Below, piece by piece: positions 26,500 to 34,310 of a stretch of 64,000 nt of DNA (within the stretch, counting starts at the first letter, position 1; each line of letters begins with the position of its first letter). The notes under the pieces were generated by a model that did not search any database, had not been told where the DNA came from, and saw only the letters and a program-made list of their open reading frames with translations. A program made the position numbers and the translations under genes. Location of the stretch: contig CP001769.1 of NCBI GenBank assembly GCA_000024525.1, positions 4,249,001 through 4,313,000 on the forward strand. Reading direction: 5' to 3'. The DNA comes from Spirosoma linguale DSM 74. Its GTDB lineage: Bacteria; Bacteroidota; Bacteroidia; Cytophagales; Spirosomataceae.

Positions 26500-27381
26500 T
26501 TAAAGGTAAGTAGCAAATGGAAGGCTGTCGGGCTCGGTGGTGGTGTTCTCCTGTGGTGCCTTCGTTGAACCGGAATCATACAGCGTAAGCAGGGGCACAC
26601 GCGGGTGATAGGCTATTGAGCGGGTAACGCTATTGTTGCGCAGCACATCCAGGAACCCTTTATGATGGGGCAACAACACCAGCAAATCGACGGTATGAAT
26701 ATCCAGATAAGCATTAATGCCCTTCAGAACATCATCATCGTGAATCATGTACACATCGGTCCGAACTGTTGGAAAAGCCCCCTGTACATACTCCCGGCTC
26801 AGTTCAGAGGTGGCGGGCTGGTCGGGTTTTGCGATGGTCAGCAGCGTGATTTGAGCGTCTTTTCGGTTCGCAATGTCATCCAGTATTTTAAATGACTCGA
26901 CATCATTGACCGACCGGTAATCGGTGGCCAGCACAATCTGTTCGAGATGTCGGATGGGGGACACCGCCGGAACAACGAGTACATTGGTCGCTGCCGTTCG
27001 GATAATACCGGTCGCAACGCTGCCAAACAACTCACTCCGCCCGGCACCCGTTGCACCCACCACAACCAGATCGAAGTACTCCTGATGCAGCATCACATCC
27101 ACTGCCGTCTCCGGCCCACCCGGCACAACCACGTTTCGGTAGGTATGGTACGAGGGTGTTGGCTGTTGAGTAAGCTCATGGCGAAGTGCGATCAGTGCTT
27201 TTTCGGCCTGTTCGCGTTGCTCAACAACCAGAAAGGCTCCGCTGAATCCTACTTCCGGTTCAAGGGGAAAGGCATTTAACAGGCAAAAGTCCGTTGCTGT
27301 GTCGGCAAACAGGGCCTGGGTGTAGGCGATGGCGTGCCGTGAAGCCGCCGAAAAATCGGTCAATAATAAGATCTTGTACAT
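26500..27381 (-). CDS. Universal stress protein, two-domain
   Basis: 293 aa, two Usp domains (about 1-140 and 145-275). The first starts MYKILLLTDFSAASRHAIAY and carries a nucleotide-binding loop (GATGAGRSELFGSVATG); the equivalent loop in the second (PHHKGFLDVLRNNSVT) is degenerate, so only the first half probably binds ATP. A Ser/Thr-rich tail of about 20 residues follows. Its start overlaps the upstream Usp gene by 22 bp, showing an operon. Usp proteins are induced by growth arrest, stress or anoxia; the molecular action is unclear. Confidence 0.88.
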   Translation of the reverse strand: MYKILLLTDFSAASRHAIAYTQALFADTATDFCLLNAFPLEPEVGFSGAFLVVEQREQAEKALIALRHELTQQPTPSYHTYRNVVVPGGPETAVDVMLHQEYFDLVVVGATGAGRSELFGSVATGIIRTAATNVLVVPAVSPIRHLEQIVLATDYRSVNDVESFKILDDIANRKDAQITLLTIAKPDQPATSELSREYVQGAFPTVRTDVYMIHDDDVLKGINAYLDIHTVDLLVLLPHHKGFLDVLRNNSVTRSIAYHPRVPLLTLYDSGSTKAPQENTTTEPDSLPFATYL

Positions 27382-28220
27382 AGCGGTGATGTAGTAAATG
27401 GTGAAGAATCAGGGTTATAGAGTGTGAGTACCGGAACATCGGGCGAATAAACCAGCTTGCGCGTCGTGCTTTTACCCGACAGCGCGTCGGCCCAGCCCTT
27501 ATGTTTGGGAATCGTTACGAGCAAATCGGCCATATGCCCGTTCAGGTAGGCATCTATGCCGTCTTTGACAGAAGGTGCCTGTAGCCGGGCGATAGCCGGT
27601 TTAACCGGGTCGAAAAAGTGCCGGATTCGCCGTTCCTGTTCCACATGAATCATCTTTTTTCCCGGTACATCAATCGTTAACAGGGTAAGAATCGCTCCTT
27701 TGAGCGCTACAATATCTTTGACGGGCTGAAGAAGTTCCCAATTTGTCAGGCTGGAAAAATCCGTAGCCAGCACAATCCGGTGAACAGGTTGTATTGGCAA
27801 ATCGGCAGGTACGATCATCATGTTTGTGGTCAGATGACGGACCAGTAGCGTGGCGCTATTGCCAAACAATTCGTTCGTTCCATCTTTTTTACCGCCCAGA
27901 ATGACCACATCGTAAGACTCTGACTGGAGGGTCCTCTGCACCACATCGAGTAACGTACCGGGCAGGACCGATGCGCGAAAGCTGTGCCAGCCTTTAACCG
28001 ACTGTCGTTGAACATCGGCAATAACGGTCTGTAACTGATCGGCAAAAGCGGTTTGTACGCTCTGCGTTAGGTGCGATGTACTGTAATCCTCATCAGACTG
28101 GGTGGGATAGGCACAGAGCAGATGAAAATCGGCAATTGACTCGCTAAAAAAAGAGCGGGCGAAGTAAAGCGCATGGCGCGACGCTTCCGAAAAATCAGTT
28201 AGCAGGAGTATCTTTTTCAT
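27360..28220 (-). CDS. Universal stress protein, two-domain
   Basis: 286 aa starting MKKILLLTDFSEASRHALYF; a longer frame to 28316 exists but adds a non-family leader. Two Usp domains: the first has a GGKKDGTNELFGNSAT loop in the ATP-binding position, with part of the glycine pattern kept; the second has PKHKGWADALSGKSTTRK. It resembles its downstream neighbour throughout, so the pair looks like a duplication. Order in the operon is FixH-like, this Usp, second Usp, helical protein. Confidence 0.88.
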   Translation of the reverse strand: MKKILLLTDFSEASRHALYFARSFFSESIADFHLLCAYPTQSDEDYSTSHLTQSVQTAFADQLQTVIADVQRQSVKGWHSFRASVLPGTLLDVVQRTLQSESYDVVILGGKKDGTNELFGNSATLLVRHLTTNMMIVPADLPIQPVHRIVLATDFSSLTNWELLQPVKDIVALKGAILTLLTIDVPGKKMIHVEQERRIRHFFDPVKPAIARLQAPSVKDGIDAYLNGHMADLLVTIPKHKGWADALSGKSTTRKLVYSPDVPVLTLYNPDSSPFTTSPLCTRSYY

Positions 28221-28322
28221 GCGTTGCTGAAGAATAAAAGGGGGGTTCAGGAATAGCTGCTGGCAGATACCGATACGAACGATACCGGCTTCGCCGAAAA
28301 CAAAATCAACACTCACCGCTGG

Positions 28323-28565
28323 TCATTGGACAATAATTTGCTGTTCGTCCTGGTATTGCTGTTGTCCATCAGTCCAATGCAGCATGGCCCGCCATACACC
28401 TTTGGCCAGTTGGGCGGTAGATACAACTTTTCGGGGTCGGTTACTGGCCATGATAGGTACCCGGACATCTTCGCCCGTTGCCGGGGCGACAAAGGTTACA
28501 TCCCCTTTTTTGAAGGACATCGGCAGCACGAAAGCCAGCAGGTGGGAGGTCGGTTCAAATGTCAT
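28323..28565 (-). CDS. FixH-like soluble domain protein (no membrane anchor)
   Basis: 80 aa. The sequence LAFVLPMSFKKGDVTFVAP followed by LAKGVWRAMLHWTDGQQQYQDEQQIIV lines up by eye with the periplasmic C-terminal half of the FixH encoded at 43070 (TLTLYCPA ... GLWRAQLAWSDGKREYYTERELIL). The N-terminal membrane helix of FixH is missing, and no signal peptide is seen. It heads the usp operon and carries a perfect FNR-like operator upstream. It may be a remnant or a cytosolic variant; function unknown. Confidence 0.65.
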   Translation of the reverse strand: MTFEPTSHLLAFVLPMSFKKGDVTFVAPATGEDVRVPIMASNRPRKVVSTAQLAKGVWRAMLHWTDGQQQYQDEQQIIVQ

Positions 28566-28594
28566 AGCCTTGTTGAAACGTAAAAAGAACAGGG

Positions 28595-28638
28595 CAAATG
28601 TTGCCGATAAAAATGAGCTGCGATCTGACTGTCATCAG
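28595..28638 (-). promoter_or_regulatory. Promoter of the FixH-like/usp operon with FNR-like operator
   Basis: CTGA-CTGTCA-TCAG at 28625-28638 is a perfect CTGA-N6-TCAG. Minus-strand AACATTTG (28602-28595, one mismatch to TAnnTTTG) starts exactly 29.5 bp from its centre. The ATG follows at 28565. Confidence 0.75.
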
Positions 28639-28745
28639 GTATGAAAATGATTGAATTCAAATTAAAAACTGAATCCGATCATCCGTGAGGCAGGGGAATG
28701 AAGCCACCTTTGCGTAGCTTATTACCCCCTCACAATCTGCCACTT

Positions 28746-29882
28746 ATGAGCCGTTTGCTACTTATCCTGCTGTTCCTGTTCACGGTATATTCTGTAAAAG
28801 CCCAATCCGCTGCCGACTGGCTTCGGCTTCGTCGGTATGCTACGGACATCGGTGTTGACAGCCTGTGCCACACGCCCGACGCCCCCTGCCTGAAGCAGTA
28901 TTTTACGCAGATCGTTTACGGGCGAACACCCCGCCATGTGGGCTATCAGGGCGTTCCGGAGTCGATGGATACGCTCCGATTAAACCGGCTTACCCGGCAG
29001 TTTATAGCTGGTTCTGACTGGTGTCCATTGCTGGATTCGCTCGAATCGCCGGATCGAAGCTACCGGCAGTTGAAAGAATATTGCATGCGCTGCCTGATCG
29101 ATGATTATATGTCCGACTCCCTCACAATCGAACAGGTTCAGGAAACACTCAATACGTACCGGTGGCTCAACCGATTCCGCAACAGCAAACGTATTGTTGT
29201 CAATATACCATCGGCCACGCTCCGGGTTATCGACCGGCAGGGGAAAACGCTGCTCAACAGCCGGGTAGTCGTTGGCAAAGCAGATACGCCAACGCCCCTG
29301 TTTACGGCGTTCATTCCTAGTCTGGTCATGTACCCCTACTGGAATGTACCCCGCTCCATTATGGTTAAAGAAATGCTGCCCAGGATTCAGAAGAACCCGG
29401 CTCTGGTGCTAAGCTTCCTGAACTTGGATGTTATTGATGCCAAAGGGCAGGTGGTAGACCCAAAAACGGTAAACTGGTCGGTTTCCGCATCGGCCGTTTA
29501 CAACGGTTCATTCCCCTACCGACTCCGGCAGGCGACCGGTTGCGCCAATGCCCTGGGTGTACTGAAGTTCAACGTAAACAGTCCTTACGATGTATACCTG
29601 CACGATACCAACGCCCGGCATGCCTTTGCCAGCGAAAACCGTCAGTTGAGTCACGGCTGCATTCGGGTTGAGAAACCAGCCGAACTGGCCAATCTGCTGC
29701 TGGGCTATACTCGTTTCAGCGACGACTACCTGACAAGCTGCCCTAAAAATGCCAGCCCTAAAACGGTTCAGTTACCCGTATCAGTACCTGTTATTACAAC
29801 CTATAATGTGCTGGACATCGACGCAGCGGGGGCTATTCAGGTTTACCCCGACGTGTACGGAAAATGGCGACTGGCGCTGTAG
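28746..29882 (+). CDS. L,D-transpeptidase (YkuD domain), secreted
   Basis: 378 aa from the ATG at 28746, which gives a clean signal peptide (ending SVKAQ). An upstream ATG at 28698 precedes the -7-like box CACCTTTG (28705-28712), so it is disfavoured. After an N-terminal helical region, the YkuD domain runs from about residue 150. It has KRIVVNIPSATLRVIDRQG, then YDVYLHDTN and the catalytic SHGCIRVEKPAEL with its Cys. These enzymes make 3-3 crosslinks in peptidoglycan or attach proteins to it. The FNR-like site at 28625 lies upstream on this side too, but at an unusual distance. Confidence 0.88.
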   Translation: MSRLLLILLFLFTVYSVKAQSAADWLRLRRYATDIGVDSLCHTPDAPCLKQYFTQIVYGRTPRHVGYQGVPESMDTLRLNRLTRQFIAGSDWCPLLDSLESPDRSYRQLKEYCMRCLIDDYMSDSLTIEQVQETLNTYRWLNRFRNSKRIVVNIPSATLRVIDRQGKTLLNSRVVVGKADTPTPLFTAFIPSLVMYPYWNVPRSIMVKEMLPRIQKNPALVLSFLNLDVIDAKGQVVDPKTVNWSVSASAVYNGSFPYRLRQATGCANALGVLKFNVNSPYDVYLHDTNARHAFASENRQLSHGCIRVEKPAELANLLLGYTRFSDDYLTSCPKNASPKTVQLPVSVPVITTYNVLDIDAAGAIQVYPDVYGKWRLAL

Positions 29883-29909
29883 CCTGGTTATTGAGTTAGC
29901 GACTGACGC

Positions 29910-31028
29910 TTACACCAGCTTCACCTTTTGTCCACTAGTGGCCGCTTTGTAAATGCCTTCCAGCACCCGCATATCTTTACGGCCTTCTACACCAGATATG
30001 TGAGCGGGCAAGGGGTTATTCGACAGTATATGCCGGGCAATGTCATCTATCTGAGCCGCCTGCTGGTTGACAACCGGAAAAGTAAACGCGGCCTGGCTGG
30101 TTCGGCCTTTAAACGGCCCATAGCTTAAAGCCGGTTCAAGTTCAAAATAACCCTCATCGGCCGAAGCAAAAAAACGATCAATGTTACAATTTGAGGTACA
30201 TGACGACGTGCAGATGGCCCCACTGGGGAAATGAAGTTGCCAGGTGATATTCTCCTCTACCTCCTTGAACAAATGAGGCATGGTAACCGGCCCAAATTGA
30301 GCCGTCACCGCCGTTGGCTCCTCTCCCAGTACGTAACGGCTGCTCTGAACGCAGTAAACACCCAGGTTCATTAGGGGACCACCACCCGCCATAGCTTTTT
30401 TCAAGTGCCAGTCATCAGGACTTATTCCGTCCAGCCGATAGCCTAACGAAGCCTCAATCAGGCGTACCTGTCCAAAGACCTTCTGTTGACCTAATCGTTT
30501 TAGCTCAATATGATGAGGATCGTAGTGTAACCGATAGCCAACCGCTAACTGGACACCCGCCTTCTGGCAGGCATCAATCATTTCCTGACAGTCTTTCTCG
30601 GTAAAAGCCATTGGCTTCTCAACAATAACGTGCTTACCCGCTTTGGCGGCCCGGAGGGTAAACTCTTTATGCAAGCCGTTCGGTAGCGTGATGTAAACTG
30701 CGTCGATATCCGGGTTGTTGGCGATTTGATCAAAGTTCTGGTAGGTGTAGCTATTCTTATCCGGGAGCCCGTATTCTTTTTTCCACTGAGCCGCTTTCGC
30801 TGGGGTGCCTGTAACGATACCTGCCAGACGACAAAATTGTGACGCGGCTATCCCGCCTTTAAGAACATTGGCATAACGACCCAACCCGCAGAGAGCAATC
30901 GTTAATTTTTTTCCGTCAAACACGTTCGCTTGTTCCTGAGCCATGGCCACCAGAGAGGGCGAAGCCATAACCCCGCCAACGCCCCATCCGATTTGCTCAA
31001 TAAACGTACGCCTTGAATAAGTTGTCAT
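29910..31028 (-). CDS. Gfo/Idh/MocA family oxidoreductase, Tat-exported
   Basis: 372 aa from the ATG at 31028. The N-terminus TTYSRRTFIEQIGWGVGGVM is a twin-arginine signal (SRRTF), so the folded protein with bound NADP is likely sent to the periplasm. The Rossmann region LTIALCGLGRYANVLKGG follows, and EKPMAF with its conserved Lys is the family's catalytic-lysine motif. The closest known type is glucose-fructose oxidoreductase or 1,5-anhydrofructose-type enzymes. Sugar substrate unknown. It has its own promoter with no FNR-like site. Confidence 0.87.
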   Translation of the reverse strand: MTTYSRRTFIEQIGWGVGGVMASPSLVAMAQEQANVFDGKKLTIALCGLGRYANVLKGGIAASQFCRLAGIVTGTPAKAAQWKKEYGLPDKNSYTYQNFDQIANNPDIDAVYITLPNGLHKEFTLRAAKAGKHVIVEKPMAFTEKDCQEMIDACQKAGVQLAVGYRLHYDPHHIELKRLGQQKVFGQVRLIEASLGYRLDGISPDDWHLKKAMAGGGPLMNLGVYCVQSSRYVLGEEPTAVTAQFGPVTMPHLFKEVEENITWQLHFPSGAICTSSCTSNCNIDRFFASADEGYFELEPALSYGPFKGRTSQAAFTFPVVNQQAAQIDDIARHILSNNPLPAHISGVEGRKDMRVLEGIYKAATSGQKVKLV

Positions 31029-31067
31029 GTTCCTAATCCCTTTAATGCAGTGTACCTGCTTGCTTAA

Positions 31068-31075
31068 CAAAAGTA
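31068..31075 (-). promoter_or_regulatory. -7 promoter box of the Gfo/Idh gene
   Basis: Minus-strand TACTTTTG is a perfect TAnnTTTG match, 39 bp before the ATG at 31028. There is no CTGA-N6-TCAG at the 29.5-bp position. Confidence 0.6.
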
Positions 31076-31181
31076 GCCCGGTAGCCAGAAGTCTGCTCTA
31101 GTATTCCATAAGCGGGATTATGAATGGACAAGCGAAACGAGTCCGCTTCCGGGCAGACGCCCCCTAACCAACTTACAAACT

Positions 31182-31215
31182 AAAAAGCCTGCAACGAAGT
31201 CGTTACAGGCTTTTT
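31182..31215. terminator. Rho-independent terminator
   Basis: AAAAAGCCTG at 31182-31191 pairs with CAGGCTTTTT at 31206-31215, with an inner AACG/CGTT extension. It lies in the 31029-31572 gap. Confidence 0.8.
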
Positions 31216-31353
31216 TCTATTCCCCATCTCTACTCAGCACACAGTACCAATCAACTAAATCCGTTGACTCACTCATTTATTTCTTCACTAGCAAAAGTAG
31301 ATAAGACGTTAGTAGCTAAGCCTGTTCGAAATCACCCTGTTCGATGATTGTAG

Positions 31354-31527
31354 TCACTGTGTATCAGAACAAAACTGAGCACTTACTACCGGTAATCGGG
31401 GGTAGGGCCAGCTTTCTACGTATCGGTCGGGGCCACTACGCTGCCCGCTGAATACCAGCCTTGTGGCAGACAACTCATCCAGGCGGTAATCGGCTGCGTA
31501 GCCGGGAAAATATTGACGTACGGGCAT
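31354..31527 (-). CDS. Possible small ORF, 57 aa, unknown
   Basis: An ATG-to-TGA frame (MPVRQYFPGYAADYRLDELS...) sits in an otherwise empty 540-bp gap. Codon use looks like local genes (G/C-rich third positions), and Tyr, Arg and Pro are frequent. There is no recognisable domain or ribosome-binding site. It could be a real small protein or the remnant of a decayed gene. Confidence 0.3.
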   Translation of the reverse strand: MPVRQYFPGYAADYRLDELSATRLVFSGQRSGPDRYVESWPYPRLPVVSAQFCSDTQ

Positions 31528-31572
31528 GGCAGCAAATAACCATTAACTCAATAACCACTAGCTACCCTACAG

Positions 31573-32001
31573 TCACGACTTTATCTCAGTCCGACCTGTT
31601 TTGCTGAGAATCCGAATGCGGTACACTACATTGACAGCGGGGCGTTCGGTGTTTGTTTCGCCGACAGCGGATTCTTTAACGGGCGCTATCCGGCCCGGGC
31701 CCAGCCGTTGTTCGGCATATACCCGTTCATCGCCCTGCAACTCTTCATACACACCCTGCACAACGACACTGCGCCAGCAATCCGGTCCGCAACTGTCGTC
31801 GACCTCGAAACAGACGGCCGGATTTTTGCGGAGTAACCGGGTTTTGGTCCCTTCGCAGGTCTGCCCATAAATAGCCTGTCCATCATATAGATAGCTGACC
31901 GGCAGCACCAGTACCTGTCCATCGGCAGCACAGCCGATACGACCAAAAAACTGTGTACTTAGCAAATGGTCCGTTACTTCGGGCGATAGGTCACGTAACA
32001 T
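31573..32001 (-). CDS. Pyridoxamine 5'-phosphate oxidase-like flavoprotein
   Basis: 142 aa from the ATG at 32001, where relatives start (MLRDLSPEVTDHLLSTQFFG). A longer TTG frame to 32094 would run into the operator at 32095. GRIGCAADGQVLVLPVSYLYD and RLLRKNPAVCFEVDDS are the split-barrel FMN-binding pattern of the nitroimidazole-resistance/PNPOx-like family. Probably a small flavin reductase or FMN store. A perfect -7 box, TAGCTTTG (minus strand 32036-32029), lies upstream. A half-match to the FNR-like site sits at the 29.5-bp position (32059-32072, 6 of 8). Confidence 0.8.
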   Translation of the reverse strand: MLRDLSPEVTDHLLSTQFFGRIGCAADGQVLVLPVSYLYDGQAIYGQTCEGTKTRLLRKNPAVCFEVDDSCGPDCWRSVVVQGVYEELQGDERVYAEQRLGPGRIAPVKESAVGETNTERPAVNVVYRIRILSKTGRTEIKS

Positions 32002-32094
32002 ATCGAATGTCAGGTTTATGTGAGACCCCAAAGCTACAAACGGGCGAAATTCCTCTCCCGAAGGTGCGTCAGCTGGCAAACTGACTTTGCTCAA

Positions 32095-32160
32095 CTGATG
32101 TAAATCAGGCTGTTAACCAGCGGCACTCATGTAACGACAAAACATAGGTGTGTTCTTTTG
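32095..32160 (+). promoter_or_regulatory. FNR-like operator and promoter upstream of usp (32185)
   Basis: CTGA-TGTAAA-TCAG at 32095-32108 is a perfect palindrome. A -7-like TTCTTTTG starts at 32153, 51.5 bp from the operator centre, which is 22 bp (two helical turns) further than in the other promoters. Confidence 0.6.
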
Positions 32161-32184
32161 CTCTGTCATTCAACCAACACATTT

Positions 32185-33021
32185 ATGAAAACTATCCTTG
32201 TTCCGACAGACCTCACCCCGATGACTGATGTGGCGCTGTCGGTAGCTGTCAACCTGGCCCGAATCAATGGGAGCGAAATCATCCTGCTACATTCGGTAAT
32301 TTATCCGGTGCCCGTCCCTACCCCTGTTTTTGCCGAAACATTGCCTGTTATTACGGACCGCACCCTGACAACCTACCAGTTACTTGAGCAGGATGCCCGC
32401 GAAATACTGCTGCAATTTGTACAGAACCCGGCCTATGCGGGCGTTACCATCATCCCGACGCTAATCACGAACGGACAGGCATTGGTCGATAACGTGACCG
32501 CCCGACCCGCCGACCTGATTGTGATGAGTTCAAAAGGCGCGGAAGGTCTGGAAGAGTGGCTGATCGGCTCCAATGCCGAAGTCATTGTCCGACATGCGCA
32601 CTGTCCGGTATTGGTGGTTAAGCAGGCGACCCCTCATTTCCAACCGCAAAACATCGTTTGCGCCGTCGACATCGACGACCGGCTGAAAGCCATTTACCAC
32701 TTCCCGTTTCAGATGGGCGAGAACGGGCTGCACCAGTTCCTCTATGTGATGACGCCCTCCGACAACCGCGACCCGGAGGGGGTACGGGAGTGGATCAATG
32801 AGTTTGCAGATGCGAAAGGCATTACCGAGTTCGAATCGGTCATCCAGCACGCCAAAACCGTACCGCAAGGAGTTATCGACTACGCCAATGAGGTGGAAGC
32901 CGACCTGATTGTGTTGTTTACGCACGGCCATAAGGGCCTGCTTCATCTGCTTTCCGGCAGCGTGGCCGAAGATGTACTCAACCATACGCAAATACCCGTG
33001 CTGGTCATGCGGGTAGCGTGA
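32185..33021 (+). CDS. Universal stress protein, two-domain
   Basis: 278 aa from MKTILVPTDLTPMTDVAL; an ATG at 32158 is in frame but outside family limits. Domain 1 has MSSKGAEGLEEWLIGSNAE and domain 2 has THGHKGLLHLLSGSVAED in the ATP-loop positions, so both halves keep part of the binding signature. It resembles the Usp at 58794 (both have EWLIGSNAE and GSVAED). It is flanked by the PNPOx-like and D-lactate dehydrogenase genes, both on the other strand. Confidence 0.9.
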   Translation: MKTILVPTDLTPMTDVALSVAVNLARINGSEIILLHSVIYPVPVPTPVFAETLPVITDRTLTTYQLLEQDAREILLQFVQNPAYAGVTIIPTLITNGQALVDNVTARPADLIVMSSKGAEGLEEWLIGSNAEVIVRHAHCPVLVVKQATPHFQPQNIVCAVDIDDRLKAIYHFPFQMGENGLHQFLYVMTPSDNRDPEGVREWINEFADAKGITEFESVIQHAKTVPQGVIDYANEVEADLIVLFTHGHKGLLHLLSGSVAEDVLNHTQIPVLVMRVA

Positions 33022-33032
33022 CCAGCACGGGT
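32994..33032 (+). terminator. Hairpin overlapping the usp stop codon
   Basis: Arms at 32994-33007 and 33019-33032 pair perfectly over 14 bp. The TGA stop is the first three bases of the right arm. There is no T-run, so it may act on RNA stability rather than termination. Confidence 0.55.
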
Positions 33033-33051
33033 TCTGGACAGTGTAATCCGA

Positions 33052-34041
33052 CTAACACATCGACGCTTTGGTGATAGACGCCGTCTGTTTATTATCAAAA
33101 AAACTGAATTGATTAATCAGGCTCAGCGCAATCTGGCGCAGGGCGTCTTCCGTAAGAAAACCCTGGTGAGCCGTTAGCAATACGCCGGGGTGCTTACGAA
33201 GGCGGTTCAGAAGATCGTCGGGTACAGACTTGCCCGAATAATCGTAGTGAAAATAATCACGTTCACCCTCATACACATCAGCCGCGTAGCCGGCCAGTTT
33301 TCCTGCATCCAGGGCATTCAGCACAGCATGGGCATCCACCAGGCGCCCTCGTCCCGTATTGACCAGTATAGCGCTTTGCTTCATCAGCGAAAGCGTCTGT
33401 TCGTTGATCATGTGCTGCGTTATGGAGGTTGAGGGGCAGTGCAGGGAAACGACATCGGACTGCCGCAGGAGTTCCGGCAGCGATACATACGTAACCCCTA
33501 TTTCCGTTAGTCTGCGGTCAGGGCAGACATCGTAGGCGAGTACTTTACAGCCAAAGCCCAGCATAATCCGGATAAACGCTTTGCCGATATGGCCCGTACC
33601 CACTATCCCCACCGTTTTGCCATGAAGGTCGTACCCCGTCAGTCCATCGATGGTAAAATTACGGGCCTGCACCCGGTTGTGCGCTTCGGGCAGATGCCGC
33701 ACCATACCCATCAGCAGCGCAACTGTATGTTCAGCAATGGAATAGGGCGAATAGCTGGTGTGCAGCAGCGTCATACCCAGATCGGTGATGGCCTGTAGGT
33801 CTACGTTGTCCGTTCCCATACACCGCATTCCCACCACGCCTATTCGCATCTCTTTCAGCAGCGTAAGTACGGGGCGGCTAAGGTCGTCATTAACGAAGGT
33901 ACAAACTGCATTATGTCCCTGAGCCAGATGAGCCGTTTTGGTCGTCAACACCTCGGGTATATACGTAATGCGGTGGTGAGCGCGGTATTGATCGAACCAG
34001 GCCTGCTCGAAGGAGAGCGTACTAAAAAAGGCGATATTCAT
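33052..34041 (-). CDS. ldhA: D-lactate dehydrogenase (2-hydroxyacid dehydrogenase)
   Basis: 329 aa. NAD-binding motif GIVGTGHIGKAFIRI. The catalytic Arg is in VNTGRGRLVDA, Glu in DVYEGERD and His in LTAHQGFLTEDA. CMGTDNVDLQA and SYSPYSIAEHTVALLMG are typical of LdhA-type fermentative D-LDH. It reduces pyruvate to D-lactate with NADH. The promoter carries an FNR-like box at the common spacing, which fits induction when oxygen is short. Confidence 0.92.
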   Translation of the reverse strand: MNIAFFSTLSFEQAWFDQYRAHHRITYIPEVLTTKTAHLAQGHNAVCTFVNDDLSRPVLTLLKEMRIGVVGMRCMGTDNVDLQAITDLGMTLLHTSYSPYSIAEHTVALLMGMVRHLPEAHNRVQARNFTIDGLTGYDLHGKTVGIVGTGHIGKAFIRIMLGFGCKVLAYDVCPDRRLTEIGVTYVSLPELLRQSDVVSLHCPSTSITQHMINEQTLSLMKQSAILVNTGRGRLVDAHAVLNALDAGKLAGYAADVYEGERDYFHYDYSGKSVPDDLLNRLRKHPGVLLTAHQGFLTEDALRQIALSLINQFSFFDNKQTASITKASMC

Positions 34042-34069
34042 AGAGAGACAGGTCTAAAGCTTGACTCAC

Positions 34070-34113
34070 CAAAATTGTCATTGAAATTAATCCTCATGCC
34101 TGACAGGACTCAT
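34070..34113 (-). promoter_or_regulatory. ldhA promoter with FNR-like operator
   Basis: CTGA-CAGGAC-TCAT at 34100-34113 (7 of 8) is centred exactly 29.5 bp from the first base of minus-strand CAATTTTG (34077-34070, one mismatch to TAnnTTTG). The ATG follows at 34041. Confidence 0.65.
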
Positions 34114-34310
34114 CGGTTGGCATGACTTTGCACAGATATTTCCCGGAATAATGCTGAAAACAATCGCCAGATTCTTTTGCCAGCATCAGGATTTCTATTC
34201 GATGGCCGATAAAAGGCCACGAATCAGCCCACTGCTTGATTTTCCTCAGATACGGGCTCACGTTCCCGGCTGATCTTTGGGGCTTTCATATAAGCATACA
34301 ACCTGACTCA

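Noticed and set aside
32059..32072. Weak CGAA-N6-TCAG at the common spacing upstream of the PNPOx-like gene
   Set aside because: Only 6 of 8 bases match; mentioned with the gene but not called as an operator.
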